Below are positions 8,600 to 17,287 of a DNA stretch of 64,000 bases, in pieces (the first letter of the stretch is position 1; every line of letters starts with the position of its first letter). Made by a program: the position numbers and the translations under genes. Source of the DNA: Exiguobacterium sp. RIT594 (lineage in GTDB: Bacteria > Bacillota > Bacilli > Exiguobacteriales > Exiguobacteriaceae); contig NZ_QPKF01000001.1 in the NCBI RefSeq assembly GCF_003339585.1, positions 1,116,001 through 1,180,000 on the forward strand, given 5' to 3'. A model generated the notes under the pieces. It made no database searches. It was not told the origin of the DNA and saw only the letters and a program-made list of their open reading frames with translations.

Positions 8600-9466
8600 A
8601 TGAAAACCGAATGGCTCGAAGCCTTTCACGTCACGGCGGAAACATCCAGCCTGACGAAAGCGAGCGAACTTTTGCATATGACGCAACCGGCGCTTAGCAA
8701 ACAAATCAAAAATCTCGAACAGGCGGTCGGTGCTCCGCTGTTCACACGGACGACGAGCGGCGTCTCATTGACGCCGGCAGGAGAAATCGTCTTCAAAGAC
8801 GGACAAAAAATTCTCGAACAGCTCGATGACATGCAACGAAAAATTGATCAGTTGCAGGGACAGACGTCGTTTACACTCGGTTCATGGCCGAGTGTCGCCA
8901 TGTCTTACCTGCCGCAACACTTCGCCAACCATCCAACAGTGGGCGGTCCGGAACTGAAGATCAAGACGGCCCATACGTACATCGAACTGATGGCCGGTTT
9001 GGAGCAGCATCAGTACGATGCCGTATTGCTCGACGATCGGCAAATCGAGCATCCGTATCCGTCGACGCATCTGTATACGGAACCGTTTTTACTGTACTTC
9101 CATGAAGCCGATGAACGGTTCGAAGGCTGTGTCGATGTCCGGTTCGATCAAATCGAAGCCTCGTCGTTCCTGTCTTTGCCGATTGACTGTGACTCGACGA
9201 ATATCCTGAAAGCCGCGTTTGCGGAACGCGGGGCGACCTATACCGTCGCCTCGGAAATGGAATTTGGTTCAAGCGTCCTTGGCTTCATCCGGGCAAAACT
9301 CGGGATCGCGATTTTACCGGCAATCTTTCAGGATGGTCTCCCGCCGGAAGTCCGGACATTGCCGATCACCGGCTTTGACGTGACACGGGAACTATCTCTC
9401 GTAACACGGGATGCAGAACACCATCAGACATTACTCCGTTTGATTGGTCATCCGCGTAGCCGTTGA
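8600..9466 (+). CDS. LysR family transcriptional regulator
   Basis: A 288-residue LysR regulator. Residues 1-60 hold the helix-turn-helix SSLTKASELLHMTQPALSKQIKNLEQAVGAPLFTRTTSGVSLT; residues about 85-285 form the effector-binding domain. It stands divergent from the ArsR-SRPBCC pair, which is a common arrangement for a LysR target, although those genes have their own regulator. Its 3' end overlaps the convergent membrane-protein gene by 19 bases. Confidence 0.88.
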   Translation: MKTEWLEAFHVTAETSSLTKASELLHMTQPALSKQIKNLEQAVGAPLFTRTTSGVSLTPAGEIVFKDGQKILEQLDDMQRKIDQLQGQTSFTLGSWPSVAMSYLPQHFANHPTVGGPELKIKTAHTYIELMAGLEQHQYDAVLLDDRQIEHPYPSTHLYTEPFLLYFHEADERFEGCVDVRFDQIEASSFLSLPIDCDSTNILKAAFAERGATYTVASEMEFGSSVLGFIRAKLGIAILPAIFQDGLPPEVRTLPITGFDVTRELSLVTRDAEHHQTLLRLIGHPRSR

Positions 9467-10080
9467 TTCAGTCGGTTCCGCAGAGCGTCGATTTCGGAAC
9501 GGTCGAGCGTCTGATCGTCGATTTCACCGTAACGGACCACATGATAGAGCATCGGATCAATCGTCAACTTGATCCGGTCGAGCCAGTCCTGGACCGTTTC
9601 TTCCGGCCGGCGTTTTGATCCGTCCGGCAGCTGCCGGTCAAAAGAAGCAATCAATTGACGGACTTCGGAAACGGAGTCCGTTTGTTGTCGTTGTTGCTCC
9701 AGATGCCAGTCAAGCGGTGCTATCTTCGGACGTAAGATTTGCGAATCCCCCTCTTCCGTCGGTTCATGCAACTGTTTACGCCGACGGTATCCGAGTAACC
9801 GGCGGAACACAAACACAGATAAGAAGGCTGTGACCAGTGCTCCGACCGGCAGCAGCATATCCGGCAAGAACAAGGAGGCACCTTTGATCATTGGACCTTT
9901 CGGGAACGGTTTTGCTCCAAATTTCGGCCCCTTCATTGCTTTGCGCGGCTTAATTTTGTAATGGAAGGTATAATCTGCCGGTTTATAAATATAAGTCGTG
10001 TAGACATAACGTTCAAAAGCAACCAGCGATGCGGCCATTACCAAAACAGATAGAATCATCAGTCCGAGCTTCCGTTTCAT
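9448..10080 (-). CDS. membrane protein with DUF4129-like C-terminus
   Basis: A 210-residue protein with an N-terminal hydrophobic segment (residues 5-24), a basic Pro/Lys/Gly-rich outer region (residues 33-66), a second membrane helix (about 68-93) and a cytosolic tail. The tail pattern ETVQDWLDRI ... YHVVRYGEIDD ... EIDALRNRL resembles the DUF4129 tail of transglutaminase-like proteins (moderate, from recall); no transglutaminase gene is adjacent. AAGGAGGGG precedes the ATG. Convergent 19-bp overlap with the LysR gene. Confidence 0.65.
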   Translation of the reverse strand: MKRKLGLMILSVLVMAASLVAFERYVYTTYIYKPADYTFHYKIKPRKAMKGPKFGAKPFPKGPMIKGASLFLPDMLLPVGALVTAFLSVFVFRRLLGYRRRKQLHEPTEEGDSQILRPKIAPLDWHLEQQRQQTDSVSEVRQLIASFDRQLPDGSKRRPEETVQDWLDRIKLTIDPMLYHVVRYGEIDDQTLDRSEIDALRNRLNQRLRG

Positions 10081-10200
10081 GTCGCCCCTCCTTTTTTACC
10101 AAATAATAACATATCGTTATCAGTCCATCAGCATTTTTCTTTCTTTTCAGTTAATTTGAGCGTACAGTAAAATTACACTGTCAGAATAGGATGTGATCAT

Positions 10201-10968
10201 ATGTACTTACCTTCGTTTCAACTGGACCAGAAAACCGTTCTTGTGACCGGTGCCGGTCGCGGCATCGGCCGTGCCCTGGCGATCGGAATGGCGGAAGCTG
10301 GCGCGGATGTCTTACTGGTCGCCCGGACGGAATCCGATTTACAGGAAACCGCAAAACAAATCGAACAGCTTGGACGACGGGCCTTTGTTTTGAAGTGCGA
10401 CATCACCGACCGGACGCAGGTCCAGGCGACAGTCGACCGTGCCTATACATATGTCGACCGGATCGATGTGCTCGTCAACAACGCCGGAATGAACATCCGC
10501 TCGAAAGCACTGGATGTCACCGAGGACGAATGGGAAACAATTCAACAGACGAACTTAAAGTCTGCCTTCCTGTTCTCACAGGAAATCGGGCGCCGGATGC
10601 AGGACACGGGCGGCAGTATCCTGAACATTGCTTCGGTTGCGGGACATGTCGCCTTACGGACCGGTGTCGTCTATGCGACGACGAAAGCCGCCTTGATTCA
10701 GATGACAAAAGTCCTCGCGCTTGAATGGGGTCCGAAAAATATCCGCGTCAATGCGATCGGTCCGTGGTATTTCAAGACGCCGCTGACGGAACCGTTGCTC
10801 GCCGATCCAACTTACTTACAGGACATCGTTGACGTGACACCGCTTGGACGAGTCGGTGAACTGACGGAACTGGTTGGACCGGCCGTCTTCCTTGCGTCGG
10901 ACGCCGGAACGTACGTTACCGGACAAACGCTGTTTGTTGACGGCGGGATGACGATTAAAGGGTTTTAA
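10201..10968 (+). CDS. SDR oxidoreductase, gluconate 5-dehydrogenase-like
   Basis: A 255-residue classical short-chain dehydrogenase: cofactor motif TGAGRGIG (16-23), NNAG (about 92-95), catalytic Ser in NIASVAG, Tyr/Lys in YATTK, and the C-terminal TGQTLFVDGG. Closest in feel to gluconate 5-dehydrogenase or 2-deoxygluconate dehydrogenase (inference). AGGA lies before the ATG. The upstream region carries ACAGT and ACTGT arms at 10164-10181. A terminator follows at 10980. Confidence 0.85.
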   Translation: MYLPSFQLDQKTVLVTGAGRGIGRALAIGMAEAGADVLLVARTESDLQETAKQIEQLGRRAFVLKCDITDRTQVQATVDRAYTYVDRIDVLVNNAGMNIRSKALDVTEDEWETIQQTNLKSAFLFSQEIGRRMQDTGGSILNIASVAGHVALRTGVVYATTKAALIQMTKVLALEWGPKNIRVNAIGPWYFKTPLTEPLLADPTYLQDIVDVTPLGRVGELTELVGPAVFLASDAGTYVTGQTLFVDGGMTIKGF

Positions 10969-10979
10969 CGTGAAACGAA

Positions 10980-11013
10980 AAGGACTTCCGATTTTAATCG
11001 AAAGTCCCTTTTT
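10980..11013 (+). terminator. rho-independent terminator
   Basis: Stem GGACTTCCGATT with its near complement AATCGAAAGTCC (one mismatch) and a short loop, then CCTTTTTAT. Confidence 0.7.
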
Positions 11014-11052
11014 ATGTCGTGCCCTATTTTTAAAGTGAGGTGGGAAATCTAG

Positions 11053-11865
11053 ATGGGTGCTTTAAAAGGTAGAATTGCTGTTGTCACAGGTGCATCCCGT
11101 GGTGCCGGTCGCGGAATCGCCTACGAGCTCGGACAGGCTGGAGCAATCGTCTACGTGACGGGTCGCAGTACTCAGGAAAGCTCCACCGACGATCGCCCGG
11201 AAACGATTGAACAGACGGCCGCCGGTGTCACGGCTCGCGGTGGTTTTGGTATCGCAATCCGCTGTAACCATACGGATCCGGACGACATTACTTGTTTGTT
11301 CCAACAGATTCAAGACCGGCACGGGCGGATTGATCTGCTCGTCAACAGTGTGTTCGGCGGTTCGGAAGCCTCGCTTCCCGCGGGACAAGGCAAACACTTT
11401 TGGGAACGGCCACCGGAACACTGGGACGCGATGATGGTCGCCGGTCCGAAAGCCTATTTGCTGACGACGCGGGCGGCTGTTCCGTTGCTACAACAAAGTC
11501 CGACTGCGTTGATTGTCAATTTGACATCATTCACGCCGAATCAAGCCGCCGGCAACCTGTATTACGATTTGGCAATGCAGTCGATTAACCGGATGACCTT
11601 TGTGATGGGTCAGGAACTTCGAACGTCTCGCGTCGCTTCAATTGCCCTTTGCCCCGGTTTTATGCGGACAGAACGTGTCGTCGACGCAGGCTTCAGCAGT
11701 GATGCGACTGAGACCACTGCTTATGTCGGACGGGCTGTCGTTGCCCTTACACAGGATCCGGACATTCTGCAACGGACCGGGCAAGCCTTGTTCGTGTCGG
11801 ATCTCGCGCGTGACTACGGCTTCACGGACGAGGACGGAACGCAACCGGCGTCTTTTGTTTTGTAA
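11053..11865 (+). CDS. SDR protein with substituted catalytic lysine
   Basis: A 270-residue short-chain dehydrogenase of the DHRS1 type: cofactor motif TGASRGAGRG (12-21), NSVFGG in place of NNAG, Ser 159 and Tyr 171. The position four after the tyrosine, normally Lys, is Met 175 (YDLAM); the codon is clearly ATG. Loss of the lysine usually abolishes dehydrogenase activity, so this may be a binding or regulatory homologue, or may use another residue. GAGGTGGG precedes the ATG. It is separated from the previous SDR by a terminator, so has its own control. Confidence 0.82.
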   Translation: MGALKGRIAVVTGASRGAGRGIAYELGQAGAIVYVTGRSTQESSTDDRPETIEQTAAGVTARGGFGIAIRCNHTDPDDITCLFQQIQDRHGRIDLLVNSVFGGSEASLPAGQGKHFWERPPEHWDAMMVAGPKAYLLTTRAAVPLLQQSPTALIVNLTSFTPNQAAGNLYYDLAMQSINRMTFVMGQELRTSRVASIALCPGFMRTERVVDAGFSSDATETTAYVGRAVVALTQDPDILQRTGQALFVSDLARDYGFTDEDGTQPASFVL

Positions 11866-11874
11866 GCGGTTTAC

Positions 11875-11922
11875 ACAAGAAGGTTCGGCTTGGTCTCGCG
11901 ACAGCCGAACCTTCTTGTATTT
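11875..11922. terminator. bidirectional terminator
   Basis: Perfect 16-bp stem ACAAGAAGGTTCGGCT (11875-11890) with its complement at 11903-11918 and a 12-base loop, between convergent genes. Confidence 0.9.
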
Positions 11923-11924
11923 CA

Positions 11925-13043
11925 TCATGCCATTCTCCGGCCAATTACCCGGTACATCAGTTTGATTAGAATGAGTGTCGTGATAAGTGTGACAACGAGG
12001 ACGGCAATCGGCAACAAGACCGGATAACCGAAAACATTGACTGTCACATACTCTCGGAATAAAACATAAACACTTAGTGCCTGTCCCTGTGTGAACTTCA
12101 CCAAAGTCCACATGAACGCCGGTGTGTCTGTATTAAACAGAACCGTTTCAATCAGGAAAGGTCCCCCGACAATGAGTCCACCGAGGAATACAGCGACCAC
12201 CGTCTGTTTAATCAACATCGACAGGAACAACAGGACGATGACAAGCGAAACGGCAATCACCCACTGATACAACACGGAAATCCCATACAGTTCAGCGAAC
12301 GTCAACGGGTACGGTGACTGGCCGTAAGCCGCTTGGATCGGAATATTCCAACCGGAATGCCCGCGGAAGAAACACAGCAGTTGAACCAGATTGTAGATTA
12401 GAATCGTCCCCGTTACCAGTGCAACGGATACCAGCAGCTTGGCCGTCAACAATTGTTTTCTCCCATGCCGTGAGGAATAAAGATACGCCGCAACACCGGT
12501 CTGATATTCATTCGAGAAACTGACGGCTGTTCCAAAAATCAGGACCACTGCCAACAACGCATATCCACCGGTTCCTGAAAACGTCAGCAGTTGATCAAAC
12601 GTTTGATAGTTTCCGACCGGACGATAATCAATCGCTTCTGTCAATCCGGCTTGTAATGAGAATTGACGTTTTTCATATACAGTTGATGCCTCCTCTCCTT
12701 CCTGACGGAGCGAAGATACAACTTTAGATTGCCGGTCATAAGCCGATGCAGCCTCGAGCACGTTATGATAGGAAGCATTTTGTTTCTTTTCCACTATCGT
12801 CGGATTACTTTTTTTGAAATAGGCTTCACTCCCGGCTTCCGCACGCGCAATCATTTCTGAAGTCAGTTCCCCTTCAAAACCTGTGTTGACGCGATCCGCC
12901 CACGGCCATCCCATGCGTTGAACCGAAAAATACAATCCGACAACCAGGATGACGAGTAACAATAACCATAAAAAACGTTGCTGCAACAACTTGTAAAACT
13001 CAAAGCGGATTAACTCCCGCAACGTACTGTCTGATTTTTTCAT
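11925..13043 (-). CDS. ABC-2 type transporter permease
   Basis: A 372-residue permease: one N-terminal membrane helix (about 23-42), a large extracytoplasmic loop (about 45-150), then five C-terminal helices ending near residue 365. It is distantly paralogous to the next gene upstream, with which it shares an ATGA overlap, so the two permeases probably form a heterodimer powered by the ATPase encoded first. Such exporters commonly confer bacitracin, lantibiotic or drug tolerance; the substrate is unknown here. Confidence 0.82.
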   Translation of the reverse strand: MKKSDSTLRELIRFEFYKLLQQRFLWLLLLVILVVGLYFSVQRMGWPWADRVNTGFEGELTSEMIARAEAGSEAYFKKSNPTIVEKKQNASYHNVLEAASAYDRQSKVVSSLRQEGEEASTVYEKRQFSLQAGLTEAIDYRPVGNYQTFDQLLTFSGTGGYALLAVVLIFGTAVSFSNEYQTGVAAYLYSSRHGRKQLLTAKLLVSVALVTGTILIYNLVQLLCFFRGHSGWNIPIQAAYGQSPYPLTFAELYGISVLYQWVIAVSLVIVLLFLSMLIKQTVVAVFLGGLIVGGPFLIETVLFNTDTPAFMWTLVKFTQGQALSVYVLFREYVTVNVFGYPVLLPIAVLVVTLITTLILIKLMYRVIGRRMA

Positions 13044-14161
13044 ACGCCTTGCCTCTTTCGACTAGTTTGATAAAGAACCTTCAATACAATCAGGGTCACG
13101 ATCACCTGCACAAGCAGGATGGCTGCCGGCAGTAACAGCGGAATTCCGAGATTGATGGTCTGATACGTCTTAAACACTTCTCCGGTCAACAAGGCGCGGC
13201 TCGGGAAAAATAAAATCCCTTGCTCAAAAACTTTTGTTTCCGGAAAAAAGATGCCCGAAATCACGAATTGGTAAAGAAGCGGGACACCCATTAAAATGCT
13301 CGACCAGAGAATCGCTTGAATCGCCGTTTTAGCGAAAAATGAGATTGCGAGCACCCAAATACCAAGCACGATTAATACAAATGTCTGATAACCAAACGAT
13401 ACCAACCAGTATTGTCCGATGGAGAACGGATACGGTGAATTGGTCAAACCATCCATCACTTGCATCGGAGCGAACCAATCAATCGTTCCAAAACGATACC
13501 AGGTAAGACCCAATATCCCGAGATGTACTACCAGACTGATGCCCGTCAGGAATATCGATCCGGCAAGCAGTTTTGCCGTCAGTAACTTCGTTCGACCGTT
13601 CACAGCGGGCAGTTGATATTGATCGACGCCCGAAACCCGTTCTTTGGAATAGATGAAAGCAATCAGTAACAGCAAAGGGAACAGCAGAACAGCAACGCCG
13701 GCTTGAGTCGTAAACGTTACTGCTTTTTCTGCCGGGATGTGGTACTGGATCGTGTCCAAATTGATTTGTTCCACCATACTGGTATGTAAGGCACGATCCC
13801 GTTCTTCAAAGCCCGGTTTGGCCAATCCGTTCGTTAAAGCTTCCAGCCCCTGTGCTTTAAAAGTTTGGGCTTCTTCAATGTTAAATAAGTGGGCGAATGC
13901 TTCGTTTTCAAACGAAACAACGGAATCAAACTGACCATCTAGGTTATAGCTTTCATCATTAATTTTATTTGCGCGGTCATGTATTTTCTTAAATGTTTCT
14001 GCCGTCGCCGGACCTTCCCAGACCGCATATTTTTCGCGGACATTTGCTTCCTCTTCTGAAAAGACCGAAGACATCAAGTACAGCAATAAGGCGGCGATGA
14101 ACAGCATGGCAGGAATCGATGTGCAAAGTTTATACAATTCAAAGCGGATCAATCGGCTCAT
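13040..14161 (-). CDS. ABC-2 type transporter permease
   Basis: A 373-residue permease with the same plan as its neighbour: helix at about 16-34, an outer domain of about 120 residues, then five helices. It overlaps both neighbours by four bases (ATGA at 14158-14161 and 13040-13043), showing a tightly coupled three-gene operon with ATPase first. Sequence similarity to the other permease is visible in the repeated LLTAKLL...LTG segment near the second membrane domain. Confidence 0.82.
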   Translation of the reverse strand: MSRLIRFELYKLCTSIPAMLFIAALLLYLMSSVFSEEEANVREKYAVWEGPATAETFKKIHDRANKINDESYNLDGQFDSVVSFENEAFAHLFNIEEAQTFKAQGLEALTNGLAKPGFEERDRALHTSMVEQINLDTIQYHIPAEKAVTFTTQAGVAVLLFPLLLLIAFIYSKERVSGVDQYQLPAVNGRTKLLTAKLLAGSIFLTGISLVVHLGILGLTWYRFGTIDWFAPMQVMDGLTNSPYPFSIGQYWLVSFGYQTFVLIVLGIWVLAISFFAKTAIQAILWSSILMGVPLLYQFVISGIFFPETKVFEQGILFFPSRALLTGEVFKTYQTINLGIPLLLPAAILLVQVIVTLIVLKVLYQTSRKRQGV

Positions 14162-15039
14162 GCACTTTTACTCCGTTCGTCCAAGTGATACAAATATAAG
14201 TCTTCCAGCTGCGGCTCATCTTGGACCGCCTTCGGATGCGGCATTTGGCTTGAAATGATTCGGACCCGGTTTTTACCTTGCCGCGTTTGTTGGATTGATC
14301 CGATTTGATACGTGTCTTGTAATTCGAGCAATTCCTGATCCGTCACATCAACGGTCCAGATTTCAGTCGCAATTTCATCCAACAGCTCATACGGATTGGC
14401 CTGTTTAATGATGCGTCCCTGCTTCATCAAAATGATTTCACGCGCTATCGATCCGACATCGGAAACGATATGGGTCGACAGCAGTACAATTCGCTTCCGG
14501 GCAATCGACGCAATCAGATTCCGGAAATGAATCCGTTCCTTTGGATCAAGGCCAGCTGTCGGCTCATCAATGATCAAGAGTTCCGGATCATTCAGCAACA
14601 ATTGGGCAATCCCGATTCTCCGCTTCATGCCGCCGGAAAAGCTTTTCAACTTCTTATTGGCGTGTTCTGTCATGTTGACCGCTTCGAGGGCGGACATGAC
14701 GCTTGTTTGGACATCCTGTTTTGGCACCCCTTTGACGGTCGCGAGATAACTTAAAAATTTAGCGGCGGTAAAGTTGCTGTAGATTGGCGTGTCTTGCGGA
14801 AGATAGCCGATTTTTTCGCGGTACGCGTCAGCAAGCGGCGACATTTCTTGTCCGTCAACAAGAATTTTACCCGTTGATGGTTTAAGCAATCCTGCTAAAA
14901 TCTTCATCAATGTTGACTTACCTGCCCCGTTTTCTCCGAACAAAGCATAGACGCCCGGTTCTAACGTGATATTGGCATCCATCAATGCCTTTTTTCCATT
15001 TAGATATGTTTTTGAGGTGTTCTGAATCTCAATCTTCAT
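14158..15039 (-). CDS. ABC transporter ATP-binding protein
   Basis: A 293-residue ATPase: Walker A GENGAGKST (35-43), Q-loop YLPQD, signature SFSGGMKRR (133-141), Walker B LLIIDEPTAGLD (154-165) and H-loop STHI. It energises the two downstream permeases. It is the first gene of the operon; on its strand an extended -10 TGTATAAT lies about 60 bases upstream, within the palindrome at 15088-15102. No regulator is encoded in the operon. Confidence 0.93.
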   Translation of the reverse strand: MKIEIQNTSKTYLNGKKALMDANITLEPGVYALFGENGAGKSTLMKILAGLLKPSTGKILVDGQEMSPLADAYREKIGYLPQDTPIYSNFTAAKFLSYLATVKGVPKQDVQTSVMSALEAVNMTEHANKKLKSFSGGMKRRIGIAQLLLNDPELLIIDEPTAGLDPKERIHFRNLIASIARKRIVLLSTHIVSDVGSIAREIILMKQGRIIKQANPYELLDEIATEIWTVDVTDQELLELQDTYQIGSIQQTRQGKNRVRIISSQMPHPKAVQDEPQLEDLYLYHLDERSKSA

Positions 15040-15087
15040 TTCATTTGACTCCTTACATTCATGATTTAATCTAGCATCTTACACATT

Positions 15088-15102
15088 ATACAAAATTTGT
15101 AT
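15088..15102. promoter_or_regulatory. palindrome over promoter of ABC operon
   Basis: Perfect dyad ATACAAA A TTTGTAT that overlaps the minus-strand -10 of the ABC operon. It is placed to act as an operator; the cognate regulator is not visible nearby. Confidence 0.4.
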
Positions 15103-15135
15103 CTTTTAACGTAATGGATTTCAAATAAATGTTTT

Positions 15136-15144
15136 TGCTATAAT
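15136..15144 (+). promoter_or_regulatory. extended -10 promoter
   Basis: TGCTATAAT, an extended -10 box 50 bases before the phosphotransferase start at 15194. Confidence 0.5.
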
Positions 15145-15193
15145 GGGTATTCTTCGGATTTAATTGAGAATGTATACAGAAAGGAGTCTGTCT

Positions 15194-16243
15194 ATGGAAC
15201 AGACCAAACCATTTACTTTAATCAATCAGGCAGTCATGAGTTACAATCTTGACTTTCAATCGCTTGAACTCATCCGTGTCTCTTTGACGACACATGGTCA
15301 GCATGGTGATCTCCACTACAAAATCCTGATTGATGGACATCCTTATTCGATTCGTCTGTTACCAAAAAAGCGTTATGTCAATTCTGATTTGTCCCAATCT
15401 ACACCGGATCTACTTACAAAACAGTTGCGGTACACCGATTATCTGCGGGCAAACGGCATTCCTTTCATGAAGCCCGTGAAACCAACAGATGAGGCTCTTT
15501 TTACGACAATCATGGATTCAATCGGACAGGAGTGGACATGTTGTCTGTTCCACTGGATCGACGGACACCACGTGACAGCGAATACAGAACAGACAGCGGC
15601 TCGGATGGGTCAGTTAGCCCGTCAGTTACATGATGTCTCGTTGCATCAACACGATATCTGTTTTCCATACATTGACCATAAGATTGTCTATCAACGTTGG
15701 CTCGGCGATTTACAACGCCTTTTGGTCTCACGGATGCCGGAATCGGCCCGAAATTCCCTGCAGGAGTATCTGAATCTAGCACAATATCATCTCGACACCG
15801 CACAACATCACCAGTCTCCTTCCTTTCAACCGGTCATCTCGACTGATTTGAATTCGCTCAACATCTTATGGAGTCAAGATCAACAAATCATTGGAATCGT
15901 TGATCACGAACACATCGGTGCAACCGACCGCGTGCAGGATTTGGCCTGGCTGATCAAATGGTATGCCCGGACGGAAGGCATTGGCTCGCATGACGTGTCC
16001 GGTCGCTTGGCAAAGACGTTACTTGCCCATTACAACTCGCCGACCGTCCTCGTATCGCAAGACGATCCGCGGTTGGCTGCCTTGTTATGGCTCTCGGGCT
16101 GTTTTAATCTGCATTTCATTGAACGGACGAAACAGCTTGCGTTCGATGCAGAAAACAACCCGGTCGGTTATGATCAGTTCCAACTTCACTTGCAGACATA
16201 CCGTGCAAGAGGTGAACAACTTTCCGTGCTGTTACGCAATTAA
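15194..16243 (+). CDS. APH-family phosphotransferase
   Basis: A 349-residue aminoglycoside phosphotransferase/choline-kinase-fold protein. Visible: a beta-rich ATP lobe with LLPKKRY, the segment ARQLHDVSLH, the catalytic-loop counterpart VISTDLNSLNIL (normally HxDxxxxN; here the first His is Ser), and the metal-binding IVDHEHIG (D). The start at 15194 has GGAG seven bases upstream; an ATG at 15164 lacks one. The natural substrate is not predictable; it may be a sugar, homoserine or fructosamine rather than an antibiotic. A terminator follows. Confidence 0.78.
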   Translation: MEQTKPFTLINQAVMSYNLDFQSLELIRVSLTTHGQHGDLHYKILIDGHPYSIRLLPKKRYVNSDLSQSTPDLLTKQLRYTDYLRANGIPFMKPVKPTDEALFTTIMDSIGQEWTCCLFHWIDGHHVTANTEQTAARMGQLARQLHDVSLHQHDICFPYIDHKIVYQRWLGDLQRLLVSRMPESARNSLQEYLNLAQYHLDTAQHHQSPSFQPVISTDLNSLNILWSQDQQIIGIVDHEHIGATDRVQDLAWLIKWYARTEGIGSHDVSGRLAKTLLAHYNSPTVLVSQDDPRLAALLWLSGCFNLHFIERTKQLAFDAENNPVGYDQFQLHLQTYRARGEQLSVLLRN

Positions 16244-16245
16244 AA

Positions 16246-16275
16246 AAAGAAACAAGTCGTGGGACTTGTTTCTTC
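16246..16275. terminator. terminator between convergent genes
   Basis: Stem AAGAAACAAGTC with its complement and a 3- to 4-base loop; the minus-strand stop codon lies in its 3' edge. Confidence 0.8.
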
Positions 16276-17263
16276 ACAACACACGAAATGGACTAACGCT
16301 GTCGGATGGTTTTAAACGATATGTAGCAATTGATTTAAAGTGGCTGTTCAGCGTCTTGACCTGGTACTTGCCTGTTTGCGTAACTAACTCAAGGACATGA
16401 TAGGTTTTCGTTTTGCTGTCGTACGCGTAGTCGATCAAATCATGATCATTGTTATACAAAAGACGGGCTTGTTTCGTCCGATGATTGATTTCAAAGAAAC
16501 AGTCCATATTGAAAATCAGTTCGGTTTCCCGTGAGAGCATCTGTGTTTTCTCTACTCCACCTTTTACATACTGGTTCGAAGTCATCGTTTTCGTGCTGCG
16601 TTGCTTTTTTGTATCATAAGACAGAATCGTTAATTTATTATCGTTCTTAGGTGAGGTACCGTAAATCTTCAGTTGTGAACCGGCCAGGCGAATGTAATCG
16701 GCATAGATTAATTCTTTGATTGTTTCCTGCTGGAGAGGATTCAATGATGTTGTATCAAAGGTATGGAGTTTGATCGAGTCATCGGTTCCTTTCATATGCT
16801 CTGCCAGCACATATAATTTGTCACCGGTCACGATCAAATCTTTTCCGAAGCCGCTATAACGTTTCGTCGCACCGATTTTCTTGAAATCCAATGTATATTT
16901 CGTCAGCGAAAATTGATTGATTGCCGATAAACTCATCATGTAATAGGCATTTTTATACTTCTTGATTCGCATCGGTGCCGGCTCAATCTGCTTGATGGTC
17001 GTCTTACTATTTTTCAAGTTGATGACACGGTTATGATACGAGCTGTACAACAGTCCGTCATGCAGACGATCAGCGCCTTTCAGCGCATAGCGCACCGTTT
17101 CGATCTTTTTATTGCCGATATAAGTCTCGAATGTCGTGAGCGGCTGTTCGTAACTTGTTGAAACGACTTGATACGTATCTTTTTGCGCCGCTACAGCGTG
17201 ATTAAATCCAACAGTCATACTGACAACTGTTGCTGCCATCAGCAGCTTATAGGCTTTTTGCAT
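16274..17263 (-). CDS. secreted protein, paralog of next gene
   Basis: A 329-residue exported protein: signal peptide (residues 1-26) with likely cleavage after AVA. I do not recognise the family. The body has repeated short strand units such as TVRYALKGADRLHDGLLYSSY, KDLIVTGDKLYVLAE and YDSKTKTYHVLE, a pattern that suggests a beta-propeller (inference). It is clearly paralogous to the upstream gene, well over half the residues matching between 55 and 160. AAGGGG precedes the ATG; 24 bases separate the two, so they are one operon. Confidence 0.75.
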   Translation of the reverse strand: MQKAYKLLMAATVVSMTVGFNHAVAAQKDTYQVVSTSYEQPLTTFETYIGNKKIETVRYALKGADRLHDGLLYSSYHNRVINLKNSKTTIKQIEPAPMRIKKYKNAYYMMSLSAINQFSLTKYTLDFKKIGATKRYSGFGKDLIVTGDKLYVLAEHMKGTDDSIKLHTFDTTSLNPLQQETIKELIYADYIRLAGSQLKIYGTSPKNDNKLTILSYDTKKQRSTKTMTSNQYVKGGVEKTQMLSRETELIFNMDCFFEINHRTKQARLLYNNDHDLIDYAYDSKTKTYHVLELVTQTGKYQVKTLNSHFKSIATYRLKPSDSVSPFRVL

Positions 17264-17287
17264 AAGTTAGACCCCTTCCTGAATTTG

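Noticed and set aside
15541-16243. Antibiotic-resistance call for the APH-like protein
   Set aside because: The fold fits but the catalytic His is not canonical and no resistance context exists; called only as a phosphotransferase.
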